Assembly: GCF_001620365.2 (NCBI RefSeq)
Contig: NZ_LQMT02000010.1
Coordinates: forward strand, 150,142 to 214,141
Length of the DNA: 64,000 nucleotides
Reading direction: 5' to 3'
From: Amycolatopsis keratiniphila subsp. keratiniphila
GTDB lineage: Bacteria > Actinomycetota > Actinomycetes > Mycobacteriales > Pseudonocardiaceae
Position 1 is the first letter of the stretch; each line of letters opens with the position of its first letter. Below the pieces are notes generated by a model, which worked only from the letters and a program-made list of their open reading frames with translations, did not search any database and was not told the origin of the DNA. A program made the position numbers and the translations under genes. Shown piece after piece: positions 53,787-62,725 of this stretch.

Positions 53787-54281
53787 CTAGTAAGCCTTCT
53801 TGTCGGGTTTCGACAGCCAGGCCTGGAAAGGCGCGAAGGAGTCCGAAAGGGACAGTTGGCCGACGGGTAGTGACCAGGTCTCGCGCGGGCGGGAAAAGAG
53901 GTCGTAGAACTCGCGGTCGTCGAAGCCCGCCTCGGCCGCGTCGTGGCGGTCCGCGGCGTAGACGACCTTGCCGACACGCGCCCAGAGCGCGGCGGAAAGG
54001 CAGAGCGGGCAAGGCTCGCAGGAGGTCAAGAGAACGCAGCCGTCGAGTTTGTAGTCGCCGATCGCCTGGCAGGCCGCGCGGATCGCGACCACCTCGGCGT
54101 GCGCCGTCGGGTCCAGCGTCGGGGTCACCTGGTTGGTCCCGGTGGCCAGCACCGAACCGTCGCGGACGATCATCGCGCCGAACGGGCCGCCGCCGTTTTC
54201 GACGTTCGCGGTGGCCAGCTGGACGGCTTCGGCGAGCCATTTCTGCTCGTCGGACTCCGAAATGGACAAACGGGTACCCAC
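53787..54281 (-). CDS. Guanine deaminase-like cytidine/deoxycytidylate-fold protein
   Basis: The 164-aa protein has the zinc-binding HAE (TAHAEVVAIRAAC) and PCxxC (SCEPCPLCLSAALWARVGKVVYAADR) motifs of the CDA fold. The size and N-terminal GGGPFGAMIVRDG match the bacterial GuaD type, which converts guanine to xanthine, and the context agrees. It lies between the permease and the xanthine dehydrogenase genes. Confidence 0.85.
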   Translation of the reverse strand: MGTRLSISESDEQKWLAEAVQLATANVENGGGPFGAMIVRDGSVLATGTNQVTPTLDPTAHAEVVAIRAACQAIGDYKLDGCVLLTSCEPCPLCLSAALWARVGKVVYAADRHDAAEAGFDDREFYDLFSRPRETWSLPVGQLSLSDSFAPFQAWLSKPDKKAY

Positions 54282-54314
54282 GGATGTGCTCCTAGCTCGG
54301 AAAAGTACGGATTG

Positions 54315-56597
54315 TCAGGTGCCGGTGAGGTGTTCGGGACGCACCGGGACGCGGGGCAGCGCGAGCCCGGTGGCCGCGCGGATGGCCGCGACGATCGCCG
54401 GGGTGGAGGAGATCGTCGGCGGCTCGCCGACCCCGCGCAGACCATACGGGGCGTTGGGGTCGGGCCGTTCGAGGACGTCGATGTCCATCGGCGGCATGTC
54501 CAGCACGGTCGGGATCAGGTAGTCGGTGAACGACGGATTGCGGATCTTCCCGCCGTCGGTCTGGATCTCCTCCATCACCGCGAGCCCGAGCCCCTGCGCG
54601 GAACCGCCCTGGATCTGGCCGAGCACCGCCTGCGGATTCAGCGCCTTGCCGACGTCCTGCGCGCAGTCGAGCGCGACGACCTTGATCAGGCCGAGTTCGG
54701 TGTCGACGTCCACGACCGCGCGGTGCGCCGCGAAACCGTACTGGACGTGCGCGTTCCCTTGCCCGGTCTCGGGATCGATGGGCACCGTCGGCCGGTGCCG
54801 CCATTCGACGGTCTCGTCGAAGACCTCGTCGCCGAGGACGTCGGCGAGGTCCGCGAGCACACTGCCGTCCGCGGAGACGACCTTGTTCGCGACGACGTTC
54901 AGCTTCCCGTCCGCGGCGAGCTTGCCCGCCAGGTGCTTGTGCAGCCCTGAGCGCACCGCGACGCACGCGGCCTGCACGGCGCCGCCGGTGACGTAACTCT
55001 GCCGGGAGGCCGACGTCGAACCGCCGTTGCCGATGTTGGTGTCCATCGGCAGGATCGTCACCTGTTCGATGCCGAGTTCGGTCCGCACGATCTGCTGCAT
55101 GATCGTGACCAGCCCCTGGCCGACCTCGCAGGCCGCGGTGTGCACGGTCGCCGCGGGTTCGCCGCCGACGAGTTGCAGCCGCACGCGGGCGGTCGAGTAG
55201 TCGTCGAACCCCTCGGAGAAGCAGATGTTCTTGATGCCGACCGCGTACCCGACACCGCGGACGACGCCTTCGCCATGCGTGGTGTTGGAAACCCCGCCGG
55301 GCATCCGGCGCAGGTCGAGTTCTTCATGAGCGACGGGCAACGGCTTTGCGCGCAGGCGTTCCAGCAGTTCGGCGACCGGCGCGGCCGAGTCGACGATCTG
55401 GCCGGTGGGCATGACACTGCCTTCGGCCATCGCGTTGCGGATCCGGATGTCCACCGGGTCGATGCCGCACGCCTCGGCGAGCTTGTCCATCTGGGACTCG
55501 TACGCGAAGCCCGCCTGCACCGCGCCGAAACCACGCATCGCACCGCACGGCGGGTTGTTGGTGTACACACCCCAGCAATCGACCGACGCACTGTCCACAT
55601 TGTACGGACCGACGCCGAGCGTGGCCGCGTTCGCCACCACCGCACCGGTGGACGACGCGTACGCGCCACCGTCCAGGTACAGCTTCGCCTTCACGTAGAC
55701 GAGCCGGCCGTCCTTGTCCGCGCCGTGCTCGTAGTACATCTTCGCCGGGTGGCGGTGCACGTGGCCGTAGAAGGATTCCTCGCGGTTGTAGACCATCTTG
55801 ACCGGCTTGCCGGTGTGGAGCGCCAGCAAACAAGCGTGGACCTGGATCGAGAGGTCCTCACGGCCGCCGAACGCGCCGCCGACCCCACCGAGCGTCAGCC
55901 GGACCTTGTCCTTGGGCAGGCCCAGCGCGGCGACGATCTGCTGCTGGTCGACGTGGAGCCATTGCGTGGCGACGTACAGGTCGACTCCGCCTTCGGTGTC
56001 CGGGATCGCCATACCCGACTCCGGCCCGAGGAAGGCCTGGTCCTGCATGCCGACCTCGTAGACGCCGGACACCACGACGTCGGCCTTCACCGACTGGTCA
56101 CCGTGGCGGATCTTGGCGTACCGCACGACGTTTCCGCCGGGGTGCAGCTCGGCTCCCTCGCCGGCGGCGGCCTTCTCGGAATCCGTCACCGGTTCGAGGA
56201 CCTCGTAGGAGACCTTGATCCGTTTCATCGCGCGGCGCGCGGTCTCGGGGTGGTCCGCGGCGACGAGCGCGACGGGCTCGCCCTGGTAGCGCACGACGTC
56301 GACGGCGAGCACCGGCTGATCCGCGTGCTCCAGGCCGTACTTGTTCACGCCGGGCACGTCTTCGTGCGTCAGCACTGCGTACACCCCTTGCACGGCAAGG
56401 GCTTCGGTGATGTCGATACCGGTGATCCGCGCGTACGGATGCGGGCTGCGCAGCGTCGCGCCCCACAGCATGTCCTCGTGCCACAGGTCCGAGGAGTAGG
56501 CGAACTCACCGCGGACCTTGACCGTGCCGTCGGGCCGGCGCGGGCTCGACCCCACGCCGTTCTCGGTGGTCTGCTTGGAGACTTCAGTGGTGGTCAT
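54315..56597 (-). CDS. Xanthine dehydrogenase molybdopterin-binding subunit
   Basis: The 760-aa large subunit of the molybdenum hydroxylase family. Visible: the N-terminal RPDGTVKVRGEFAYSSDL region, GGVGGAFGGRED (about 240-251), RGFGAVQAGFAYESQMD and, for molybdopterin, EVGQGLVTIMQQIV and GNGGSTSASRQSYVTGGAVQAA. The Glu base is in RGVGEPPTIS. It oxidises hypoxanthine/xanthine to urate. It follows, with a 4-nt overlap, the 8-oxoguanine-type deaminase gene. Confidence 0.93.
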   Translation of the reverse strand: MTTTEVSKQTTENGVGSSPRRPDGTVKVRGEFAYSSDLWHEDMLWGATLRSPHPYARITGIDITEALAVQGVYAVLTHEDVPGVNKYGLEHADQPVLAVDVVRYQGEPVALVAADHPETARRAMKRIKVSYEVLEPVTDSEKAAAGEGAELHPGGNVVRYAKIRHGDQSVKADVVVSGVYEVGMQDQAFLGPESGMAIPDTEGGVDLYVATQWLHVDQQQIVAALGLPKDKVRLTLGGVGGAFGGREDLSIQVHACLLALHTGKPVKMVYNREESFYGHVHRHPAKMYYEHGADKDGRLVYVKAKLYLDGGAYASSTGAVVANAATLGVGPYNVDSASVDCWGVYTNNPPCGAMRGFGAVQAGFAYESQMDKLAEACGIDPVDIRIRNAMAEGSVMPTGQIVDSAAPVAELLERLRAKPLPVAHEELDLRRMPGGVSNTTHGEGVVRGVGYAVGIKNICFSEGFDDYSTARVRLQLVGGEPAATVHTAACEVGQGLVTIMQQIVRTELGIEQVTILPMDTNIGNGGSTSASRQSYVTGGAVQAACVAVRSGLHKHLAGKLAADGKLNVVANKVVSADGSVLADLADVLGDEVFDETVEWRHRPTVPIDPETGQGNAHVQYGFAAHRAVVDVDTELGLIKVVALDCAQDVGKALNPQAVLGQIQGGSAQGLGLAVMEEIQTDGGKIRNPSFTDYLIPTVLDMPPMDIDVLERPDPNAPYGLRGVGEPPTISSTPAIVAAIRAATGLALPRVPVRPEHLTGT

Positions 56598-57943
56598 ACC
56601 GTCTCCCTCAGCCGGGCACTGGCCACGGCCAGCTCACGGGCGATCTCGTCTTCGGATTCCTCGCGCGGGGTTCCGCCCTCGACGACGGTCACGCCGCCGA
56701 CGTACAGCCGCTCGACCGGCGGGGTCGTGCCGAGCACCAAGGCGGCGACCGGGTCGGTGATCCCGGCGTAGTTCAGGCCGTTCAGGTTCCAGACCGCGAG
56801 GTCGGCGAGCTTGCCGACCTCGATCGAGCCCAGATCCTTCTGCCTGCCGAGGCAGCGCGCGCCGCCCATCGTGCCCATCCACAGCGCTTCCCGCGTGGTC
56901 AGCCCGCGCGGTCCGCCACGCTGCCGCGCCTGCAACAGCGCCTGGTGCAGTTCTTCGCCGAGGCCACCGGATTCGTTGGACGCCGCGCCGTCGGCGCCGA
57001 GCCCGACCGGCACCCCGGCGTCGAGCAGCTGCCGGACCGGGGCGATCCCGGCGCCGATCCGCCCATTGGACGTCGGGCAGTGCGCCGCGCCGGTGCCGGT
57101 GGCGCCCATCCGCCGGATCGCCTCCGGGGCGAGGTGGATCGAGTGCGCGAGCCAGACGTCGTCGGCGAGCCAGCCGAGTTTGTCGGCGTATTCGGCCGGG
57201 GTGCAGCCGACTTCGGCGAGGCACTGCTTCTCCTCGTCGACGGTCTCGGCGAGATGCGTGTGGAGCCGGACCCCCTTGCGGCGCGCCAATTCCGCCGCGC
57301 CGGTCATCAGCCGCTCGCTCACCGAGAACGGGGAGCAGGGGCCGGCCGCGATCTGCAGGTGCGCGCCGGCGGAGTCGTCGTGGAAGCGGTCGATCGCGGC
57401 TTCGGTGCCGAGCAGCGCGGCCTCGGTCTCCTCGACGAGGTTGTCCGGCGGGAGCCCGCCCTGCGACTCGCCCCGGTCCATCGAGCCGCGCACGACGTGC
57501 AGCCGCACGCCGACGCGGATCCTGGCGGCGGCGAGGGCTTCCACCTGGTCGCCGCCGTCACGCGGGAAGACGTAGTGGTGGTCGGCGACCGTGGTGCAGC
57601 CGGTGGTCGCGAGCCGGGTCAGCCCGGCCGTGGCCGCCGCGTGCGTGATCTCGGCGTCGAGCCTGCCCCACACCGGGTACAGCGCGACCAGCCATTCGAA
57701 GAGGGTGTGGTCGGCGGCGAGACCGCGCGTGGCCCACTGGTAGAGATGATGGTGCGTGTTGATCAGGCCGGGCGTGACCAGGCAGCCGGAGCCGTCGACG
57801 CGTTCGTCGTACTCGCCGGCGGGCGCCTTGCCCGCGCCGACCGCCGCGATGCGGTCGTTCTCGATGACGACGTGGCCCGAAGCGTGCTCGGTGCCCGCAC
57901 CGTCGACGGTGGCGATCGCGGCGTTCTCGATGACGGTCTTCAC
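56594..57943 (-). CDS. 8-oxoguanine/guanine deaminase-type amidohydrolase
   Basis: The 449-aa protein starts at GTG 57943 with AGGGGAGAG upstream; a longer frame runs into the preceding gene and is rejected. Metal ligands are in NTHHHLYQWATRG (about 63-75), HTHLAETVDEEKQC, LAHSIHLAPEA and GLGADGAASNESG. The subgroup includes SsnA, TrzN/AtzB-like and 8-oxoguanine deaminases; the NTHHHLYQ and CPTSNGRIGAGIAPVRQLLDAG motifs suit 8-oxoguanine deaminases. It sits between the iron-sulfur and Mo subunits of xanthine dehydrogenase, which supports a purine substrate. Confidence 0.82.
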   Translation of the reverse strand: MKTVIENAAIATVDGAGTEHASGHVVIENDRIAAVGAGKAPAGEYDERVDGSGCLVTPGLINTHHHLYQWATRGLAADHTLFEWLVALYPVWGRLDAEITHAAATAGLTRLATTGCTTVADHHYVFPRDGGDQVEALAAARIRVGVRLHVVRGSMDRGESQGGLPPDNLVEETEAALLGTEAAIDRFHDDSAGAHLQIAAGPCSPFSVSERLMTGAAELARRKGVRLHTHLAETVDEEKQCLAEVGCTPAEYADKLGWLADDVWLAHSIHLAPEAIRRMGATGTGAAHCPTSNGRIGAGIAPVRQLLDAGVPVGLGADGAASNESGGLGEELHQALLQARQRGGPRGLTTREALWMGTMGGARCLGRQKDLGSIEVGKLADLAVWNLNGLNYAGITDPVAALVLGTTPPVERLYVGGVTVVEGGTPREESEDEIARELAVASARLRETV

Positions 57944-58410
57944 GTGGTCTCTCCCCTGGTCGCGGCCAACCGGACGGCGTCGAGGATCTTCTCGTATCCG
58001 GTACACCGGCAGAGGTTCCCCGCCAGGGCCTCGCGAATCTCCTCGTCGGCCGGGTTTTCCACCCGGTTGAGCAGATCGTGCGCGGCCACCACGAGGCCAG
58101 GCGTGCAGAAGCCACATTGGACGGCGCCCGCGTCCACAAAGGACTGCTGCACCCGGTCCAGCGCGTCACCGTCGGCGAGCCCTTCGACCGTGCGGACCTC
58201 GCGGCCCTCGACCTGACCGGCCGCGACCAGGCACGAACACACCGGGACGTCGTCGAGGTACACCGTGCAGGAGCCGCATTCCCCCTGCTCACAGGCGTTC
58301 TTGGAGCCGGGGAGGCCGAGCCGCTCGCGGAGCACGTACAGCAGGCTTTCGCCCTCCCAGACGTCGTCGGCCTGGCGGGACTCGCCGTTGATCGTCACGT
58401 TCACGCGCAC
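57940..58410 (-). CDS. Xanthine dehydrogenase [2Fe-2S] subunit
   Basis: The 156-aa ferredoxin-type subunit. It has the plant-type cluster CEQGECGSCTVYLDDVPVCSC (about 39-60) and the second cluster CGFC...CRCTG. It passes electrons between Mo site and FAD. The GTG of the deaminase gene overlaps its stop (GTGA), and it overlaps the FAD-subunit gene by 10 bp. Confidence 0.93.
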   Translation of the reverse strand: MRVNVTINGESRQADDVWEGESLLYVLRERLGLPGSKNACEQGECGSCTVYLDDVPVCSCLVAAGQVEGREVRTVEGLADGDALDRVQQSFVDAGAVQCGFCTPGLVVAAHDLLNRVENPADEEIREALAGNLCRCTGYEKILDAVRLAATRGETT

Positions 58411-59270
58411 TCGCGTTCACCCTTCTGGAAGTCGTTCCACGCCCAGGTCAGCGTCCGTCGCGCCAGGACGGACAACGCGTGTTTGCGGTAATCGGCGCTG
58501 CCGCGGACGTCGTCGATCGGCGACGCCGCCTCCGACACCAGCTCACCGAACCGTCGTTTGACGGAATCGGTGAGCGACGCCTTGGTGGACCAGGGAAGCT
58601 CGGTACCGAGGAACTCCTCCGCCGCCGTCGCGCGACGCGGGGTCGGCGCCGCCGAGCCGACCGCCGCGCGGATCTCGCGCGTGTCCAGGTGTAAGGCCAG
58701 CGCGAACGAGCAGACCGCGATGACCATCGCGTTGCGCGTGCCGACCTTCGCGAACTGCTGCGGGCCGACCTCGGCGGGCAAGTGCACCGCGGTGATCAGC
58801 TCGTCGGGTTCGAGGGCGTTGCGCTTGACGCCGAGGTAGAACTCCTCGGCCGGGATCAGCCGGGTGCCGCGGACGGAGGCGGCCTCGACCTCGGCGCCGA
58901 GCACGAGCAGCACGGGATGCGTGTCACCGGCGGGCGACGCGGCACCGAGGTTGCCGCCGACGGTGCCGCGGTTGCGGATCTGGGGCGAGCCGACGGTGCG
59001 GGAAGCCATCGCCAGCGCGGGCAGAACTTCACCCAGCTCAGCGATCACCCGGACGTAGGGCACCGAGGCGCCGAGGCGGATCCTGCCGTCGGTCTCGGTC
59101 CACTCGGCGAGTTCGGCGACGCGGTTGAGGTCGAGCAGCGCGCCGGGGCGGCGGTGGTCGAAGTTGAGCTCCACCATGACGTCCGTACCACCCGCGATGG
59201 GCACCGCGTCGGGTCGCTCGGCCTTGACGGCGAGCGCCTCGGTCAGCGAGCTGGGGCGCAGGAAATCCAC
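58401..59270 (-). CDS. Xanthine dehydrogenase FAD-binding subunit
   Basis: The 289-aa protein starts at GTG 59270 (VDFLRPSSLTEALAV). FAD-binding motifs are PIAGGTDVMVELNF (about 26-39) and SPQIRNRGTVGGNLGAASPAGDTHPVLLVLGAEVE (about 103-137). It accepts electrons from the [2Fe-2S] subunit. First gene of the minus-strand xdh operon and divergent from pucR. Confidence 0.93.
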   Translation of the reverse strand: MDFLRPSSLTEALAVKAERPDAVPIAGGTDVMVELNFDHRRPGALLDLNRVAELAEWTETDGRIRLGASVPYVRVIAELGEVLPALAMASRTVGSPQIRNRGTVGGNLGAASPAGDTHPVLLVLGAEVEAASVRGTRLIPAEEFYLGVKRNALEPDELITAVHLPAEVGPQQFAKVGTRNAMVIAVCSFALALHLDTREIRAAVGSAAPTPRRATAAEEFLGTELPWSTKASLTDSVKRRFGELVSEAASPIDDVRGSADYRKHALSVLARRTLTWAWNDFQKGERECA

Positions 59271-59406
59271 TCTCGGGCTCCTCGGTTCGGCGGCGATGTG
59301 TGACGGCTGACTCAGTAGACGCCCTGCGCCCGTATGGCGGCAACGGTGCCGAAGCATGAAATCTCCCCTGCACACGCCGGTCGTTTTGTGCTTTCCTACA
59401 AACCTG

Positions 59407-60828
59407 ATGACGACCGTGAAAACTCTGCTGGCGCTGCCCGGGTTGCGCTTGCGCGTGCGCGCCGGGACGGCTCTGCTCGACCGTCCGGTGTCCCGGATCT
59501 ACGTCACGGAGCTGCCCGATCCCGGGCGGTACGTGTCGGCGGGCGAATTCGTCCTGAGCGGATTGCTGTGGTGGCGCGGGCCGGGTGATTCCGAGGCCTT
59601 CGTCGCCGCGCTGGCGAAGGCCGGGGCCGCGGCGCTCGCGGCGTCCGGTGCGGATTCCGACGGCATTCCCGAGGATCTCGTCGAAGCCTGTACCCGGCAC
59701 GGGATCCCGTTGCTGGAAGTGCCGGCGGACCTGTCGTTCTCGGTCGTCACCGAACGCGTGGTGCTGGCGTTGGCGGCGGCCGCGGAAGGCGCCCGCAAAC
59801 GTTTGCTTTCAGCGGCGACGGAAGACGCGTCGGTGGAGACGCTGCTGGAGCGGGCGCGCGCCGAGATCGGTCTCCCCTGCTGGGTGGAACCCGCCGGCAC
59901 GGCGTCGGAACTCGTGCGGCGGTTCGTCGCCGCCGGCGGGCGTTCCCTGGAGGCGGACGACGTCTCGGTCCGCCCCGTCGGGGGCAGGCACGCGGTGCCG
60001 TGGCTGCTCGCGATCGGCGGCGCACTGACCGCGGCACAGGCGGAGATCGCCGAGGAACTCGCCGGGCTGATCGGCCTCGCGCGCACACGTGCGGACGAGG
60101 TGCGCGCGGTCACCGACAGGGTGCTCGAACCGTTGCTCGCCGCGCTCGACGAGGGAAGCGATCCGCACGCGGCGCTGACCGCGACCGGGCTGCGCGGCGA
60201 TCTGCGATTCGTCGTCGCGCGCACCGAAGGCTCCGAAGCGGCACGCGGCATCCTGACGGAACTCCTGCCGCCGGGCGCACTGGTCGGTCCCGCGGGCGAA
60301 ACCACCTGGGCGGTGGCAGAGGACGACGGCGAGTGGCCGGAAGAGTGGCCCGCCACCGTGACCGCCGCACTGTCCACAGTGGAGTCGTTGCTGCCGTGCC
60401 GCCGGGTGCTGATCGGGATCAGCGACCGTTCCCCGGTCTCGGTACTGCGGGGCGCGAAGGAGGTCGCGCGCTACGCGCTGGCCGTGGCGGCGGAACGGCC
60501 CGGGACGATCGAGGTGGTCCCGGGCGGCGAGATCGGCATGCACCGGCTACTCCTGGCGGGCACCCCCGACGACCTGCGGGCGGCGTTGCGGCGGCGGGTG
60601 CTGGGCCCGTTGCTGAGCTACGACGCCGAGCAGGGCACCGATCTGGTGCACACCCTGCGCGTCTTCCTCGAATGCTCCGGCTCGCCGACGCGGGCCGCGC
60701 GGGAGCTGCACGTCCACGTCAACACGTTGCGGTACCGGATCGGGCGCGCGAGCGAACTGCTCGGCACCGATCTGACCGAGTTCACCGAACAGCTCGACGT
60801 CTATTTGGCCTTGTCGGCAGGGAGCTGA
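59407..60828 (+). CDS. pucR: PucR-family purine catabolism regulator
   Basis: The 473-aa protein starts at ATG 59407. It has the N-terminal PucR domain (about 1-120; VSRIYVTELPDPGRYVSAGEFVLSG), a GGDEF-like central region (about 200-300), and the C-terminal HTH_30 helix-turn-helix (TLRVFLECSGSPTRAARELHVHVNTLRYRIGRASELLG). Its family activates purine-degradation genes in response to purine shortage or intermediates. Divergent from the xdh operon, with 136 bp between. Confidence 0.92.
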   Translation: MTTVKTLLALPGLRLRVRAGTALLDRPVSRIYVTELPDPGRYVSAGEFVLSGLLWWRGPGDSEAFVAALAKAGAAALAASGADSDGIPEDLVEACTRHGIPLLEVPADLSFSVVTERVVLALAAAAEGARKRLLSAATEDASVETLLERARAEIGLPCWVEPAGTASELVRRFVAAGGRSLEADDVSVRPVGGRHAVPWLLAIGGALTAAQAEIAEELAGLIGLARTRADEVRAVTDRVLEPLLAALDEGSDPHAALTATGLRGDLRFVVARTEGSEAARGILTELLPPGALVGPAGETTWAVAEDDGEWPEEWPATVTAALSTVESLLPCRRVLIGISDRSPVSVLRGAKEVARYALAVAAERPGTIEVVPGGEIGMHRLLLAGTPDDLRAALRRRVLGPLLSYDAEQGTDLVHTLRVFLECSGSPTRAARELHVHVNTLRYRIGRASELLGTDLTEFTEQLDVYLALSAGS

Positions 60829-60829
60829 A

Positions 60830-61312
60830 ATGGGCATCACCACGGCGAAAGAAGCCGCCTACGACCCGCGTGTACTCGCCTTCGGCCGGATGATGGGCGC
60901 GGCGAACCGGCTCGAATACCTGCTCGGCCGCGCACTGGAGGCCGAATGCGGGATCTCGCACCTGATGTTCGAAGTCCTCCTGATCGTCGGCAGGGCCGGC
61001 GAGGCCGGGATGAGCATGCGCGCGATCGCGCAGGAGCAGGTGCTGACCACCGGCGGCGCGACGCGGCTGGTCGACCGGATGACCACGCTCGGTCTGGTCG
61101 TGCGTACCTCCGATCCGCAGGACCGCCGCGTGCAACTCGTCCGGCTGACCGCGACAGGCGAAGAGACGACGGTGCGGGCCGCGCTGGTACACGTCGAGAA
61201 CATCCAACGGCTCTTCCTCGACCCGCTGCCCGCGGACCACCGCGAACGATTCGCCCAGGACCTGCGGACGCTGAGCCACTCGGCACGTGACGCACTCCCC
61301 AAGCTCCGCTAG
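60830..61312 (+). CDS. MarR-family regulator
   Basis: The 160-aa winged-helix protein has a typical MarR core: SHLMFEVLLIVGRAGEAGMSMRAIAQEQVLTTGGATRLVDRMTTLGLVVRTSDPQDRRVQLVRLT (about 43-108). The wing DRRVQ is present. It starts one base after the pucR stop region, yet the following DsbA-family gene is its likelier target, given the palindrome between them. Confidence 0.9.
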   Translation: MGITTAKEAAYDPRVLAFGRMMGAANRLEYLLGRALEAECGISHLMFEVLLIVGRAGEAGMSMRAIAQEQVLTTGGATRLVDRMTTLGLVVRTSDPQDRRVQLVRLTATGEETTVRAALVHVENIQRLFLDPLPADHRERFAQDLRTLSHSARDALPKLR

Positions 61313-61317
61313 GAATA

Positions 61318-61331
61318 TCTGACCAGTCAGA
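61318..61331. promoter_or_regulatory. MarR operator candidate
   Basis: TCTGAC-CA-GTCAGA (6 + 2 + 6, perfect) in the 35-bp gap between marR and the DsbA-family gene. Location suits MarR control of the downstream gene. Confidence 0.6.
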
Positions 61332-61347
61332 CATCGTTGGTCCCGAC

Positions 61348-61953
61348 ATGAAGCTCATCTATGTCTTCGACGCGTACTGCGGCTGGTCTTACGGGTTCGC
61401 CCGCACCATGGCCGACGTCGCGCACCGGCATCCCGATCTGCCGGTCGAAGTGGTTTCCGGCGGCCTGTTCCTCGGTGGGCGCCGGGTACCGATCCGGCAG
61501 TTCGGCTACGTCCAGGGAGCCAACGCCGAGATCACCCGCCGCACCGGCGCGCCGTTCGGGGAAAGCTACGAACGGCTGATCGCGGACGGCGAGTTCGTCA
61601 TGGACTCCGAGGCCGCCGCCTGCGGGATGGCGGCGTTGCGCGAGGTCGCGCCGGACCGCGCGGTGCGGCTCGCGGCGCTGCTGCAGGAAGCCTTCTACCT
61701 CGACGGGCTGAGCCTTTCGGAGGTCTCGACCTATCGTGTGGTCGCGCAGCGCGCGGGCCTGGACGGCGATGCCGCCGAGGCCGCACTGGACCGGGTTTCC
61801 GCCGCGGACGACTTCCGGCGCGCGCGGGAACTCGGCGTCACGGGCTATCCGACCCTGCTGGCCGACCTTCCCGGGGAACGGATCGTGACGCTGGTCGCCG
61901 GGAACGCGAGCGCGGACGAAGTGGAGCGGCGGATCGGCGCGCTGATTTCCTAG
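61348..61953 (+). CDS. DsbA-family oxidoreductase-like protein
   Basis: The 201-aa thioredoxin-fold protein has the redox-type motif DAYCGWSYGF at the N-terminus (Cys-Gly-Trp-Ser, only one Cys) and the cis-Pro loop VTGYPTLL (about 171-178). No signal peptide, so cytoplasmic. The CxxS form suits 2-hydroxychromene-2-carboxylate isomerase/FrnE-like members, glutathione- or thiol-dependent. It follows marR and precedes a GNAT gene. Confidence 0.85.
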   Translation: MKLIYVFDAYCGWSYGFARTMADVAHRHPDLPVEVVSGGLFLGGRRVPIRQFGYVQGANAEITRRTGAPFGESYERLIADGEFVMDSEAAACGMAALREVAPDRAVRLAALLQEAFYLDGLSLSEVSTYRVVAQRAGLDGDAAEAALDRVSAADDFRRARELGVTGYPTLLADLPGERIVTLVAGNASADEVERRIGALIS

Positions 61954-61962
61954 ACTTCGCGC

Positions 61963-62436
61963 ATGACGCTTCGACCGGCTACATCCGCGGACGCTGACGC
62001 CGTCGCGAAGATCTGGTACCACGGCTGGCAGGACGGTCACCTCGGCAACGTGCCCGACGCGCTCGTCCGGATCCGCACCCGCGAATCGTTCTGGGAGCGG
62101 GCCGCGGAACGCGTCGGCGACACCACCGTCGCCGTGCTGGACGGTGAGGTGGCGGGTTTCGTGATGGTCGTCGGGGATGAAGTCGAACAGGTTTATGTTT
62201 CGTCGGACCACCGCGGGAGCGGGGTGGCCGGGGCTTTGCTCGCCGAAGCGGAACGGTTGGTCAGCGCGGGCGGGCACTCGCGCGCTTGGCTCGCGGTGGC
62301 GCCGGGGAATGCGCGGGCGCGGCGGTTTTACGAACGGTGCGGGTGGGTTGACGAGGGCGAGTTCGACAATCGGGTCGCTGGGCCGGATGGGATGGTTTCC
62401 GTTCCCTGCCTGCGCTACGTGAAGCCTGTTGCTTGA
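61963..62436 (+). CDS. GNAT-family acetyltransferase
   Basis: The 157-aa protein has the acetyl-CoA-binding motif VYVSSDHRGSGVAGALLAEAERL (about 77-99) and the late NARARRFYERCGW motif. Substrate unknown. It starts 9 bp after the DsbA-family gene and may be cotranscribed with it. Confidence 0.9.
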   Translation: MTLRPATSADADAVAKIWYHGWQDGHLGNVPDALVRIRTRESFWERAAERVGDTTVAVLDGEVAGFVMVVGDEVEQVYVSSDHRGSGVAGALLAEAERLVSAGGHSRAWLAVAPGNARARRFYERCGWVDEGEFDNRVAGPDGMVSVPCLRYVKPVA

Positions 62437-62440
62437 GTTC

Positions 62441-62462
62441 CGCATTTAGTCGACTAAATGCG
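62441..62462. repeat. 22-bp perfect palindrome (first copy)
   Basis: Self-complementary around TCGA, with core CATTTAGTCGACTAAATG. A near-copy with one mismatch is at 62586-62603. It starts 5 bp past the GNAT stop. Confidence 0.7.
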
Positions 62463-62585
62463 CCGCGCTTTCTTACGCGACACCCATCCGCAGGGCGCCA
62501 CTGAAACAGTGCTCAGCAGGCAGCCTCAACTGCTCACTCCGGCAGCCAGGACATCGATCGCATGGCGCGACTTCTCCAGGGGCCT

Positions 62586-62603
62586 CATTTGGTCGACTAA
62601 ATG
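62586..62603. repeat. Second copy of the CATTTAGTCGACTAAATG palindrome
   Basis: CATTTGGTCGACTAAATG: same 18-bp core as at 62441-62462 with one substitution. The two copies bracket a gene-free 123 bp. Confidence 0.65.
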
Positions 62604-62688
62604 CGGAGTGTTCGCTTTGCGCTAGCTTCGTGCCGGGCGATATCACCCTTCAGTGTTGTTCGTACGTTTCGCTTGTTGCTTAAAATTA

Positions 62689-62702
62689 CGAACACGTGTT
62701 CG
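62689..62702. promoter_or_regulatory. LexA-type SOS box upstream of the 13E12-like gene
   Basis: CGAACACGTGTTCG is a perfect match to the actinobacterial SOS pattern CGAAC-n4-GTTCG and lies 24 bp before the GTG start at 62726, over the -35 area of a TATTAT -10 box (62714-62719). Confidence 0.75.
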
Positions 62703-62713
62703 ATTTCTTGGTG

Positions 62714-62719
62714 TATTAT
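62714..62719 (+). promoter_or_regulatory. -10 box of the DUF222/HNH gene
   Basis: TATTAT ends 6 bp before the GTG at 62726, so the transcript is probably leaderless. The LexA-type palindrome overlaps the expected -35. Confidence 0.5.
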
Positions 62720-62725
62720 CAAGTC

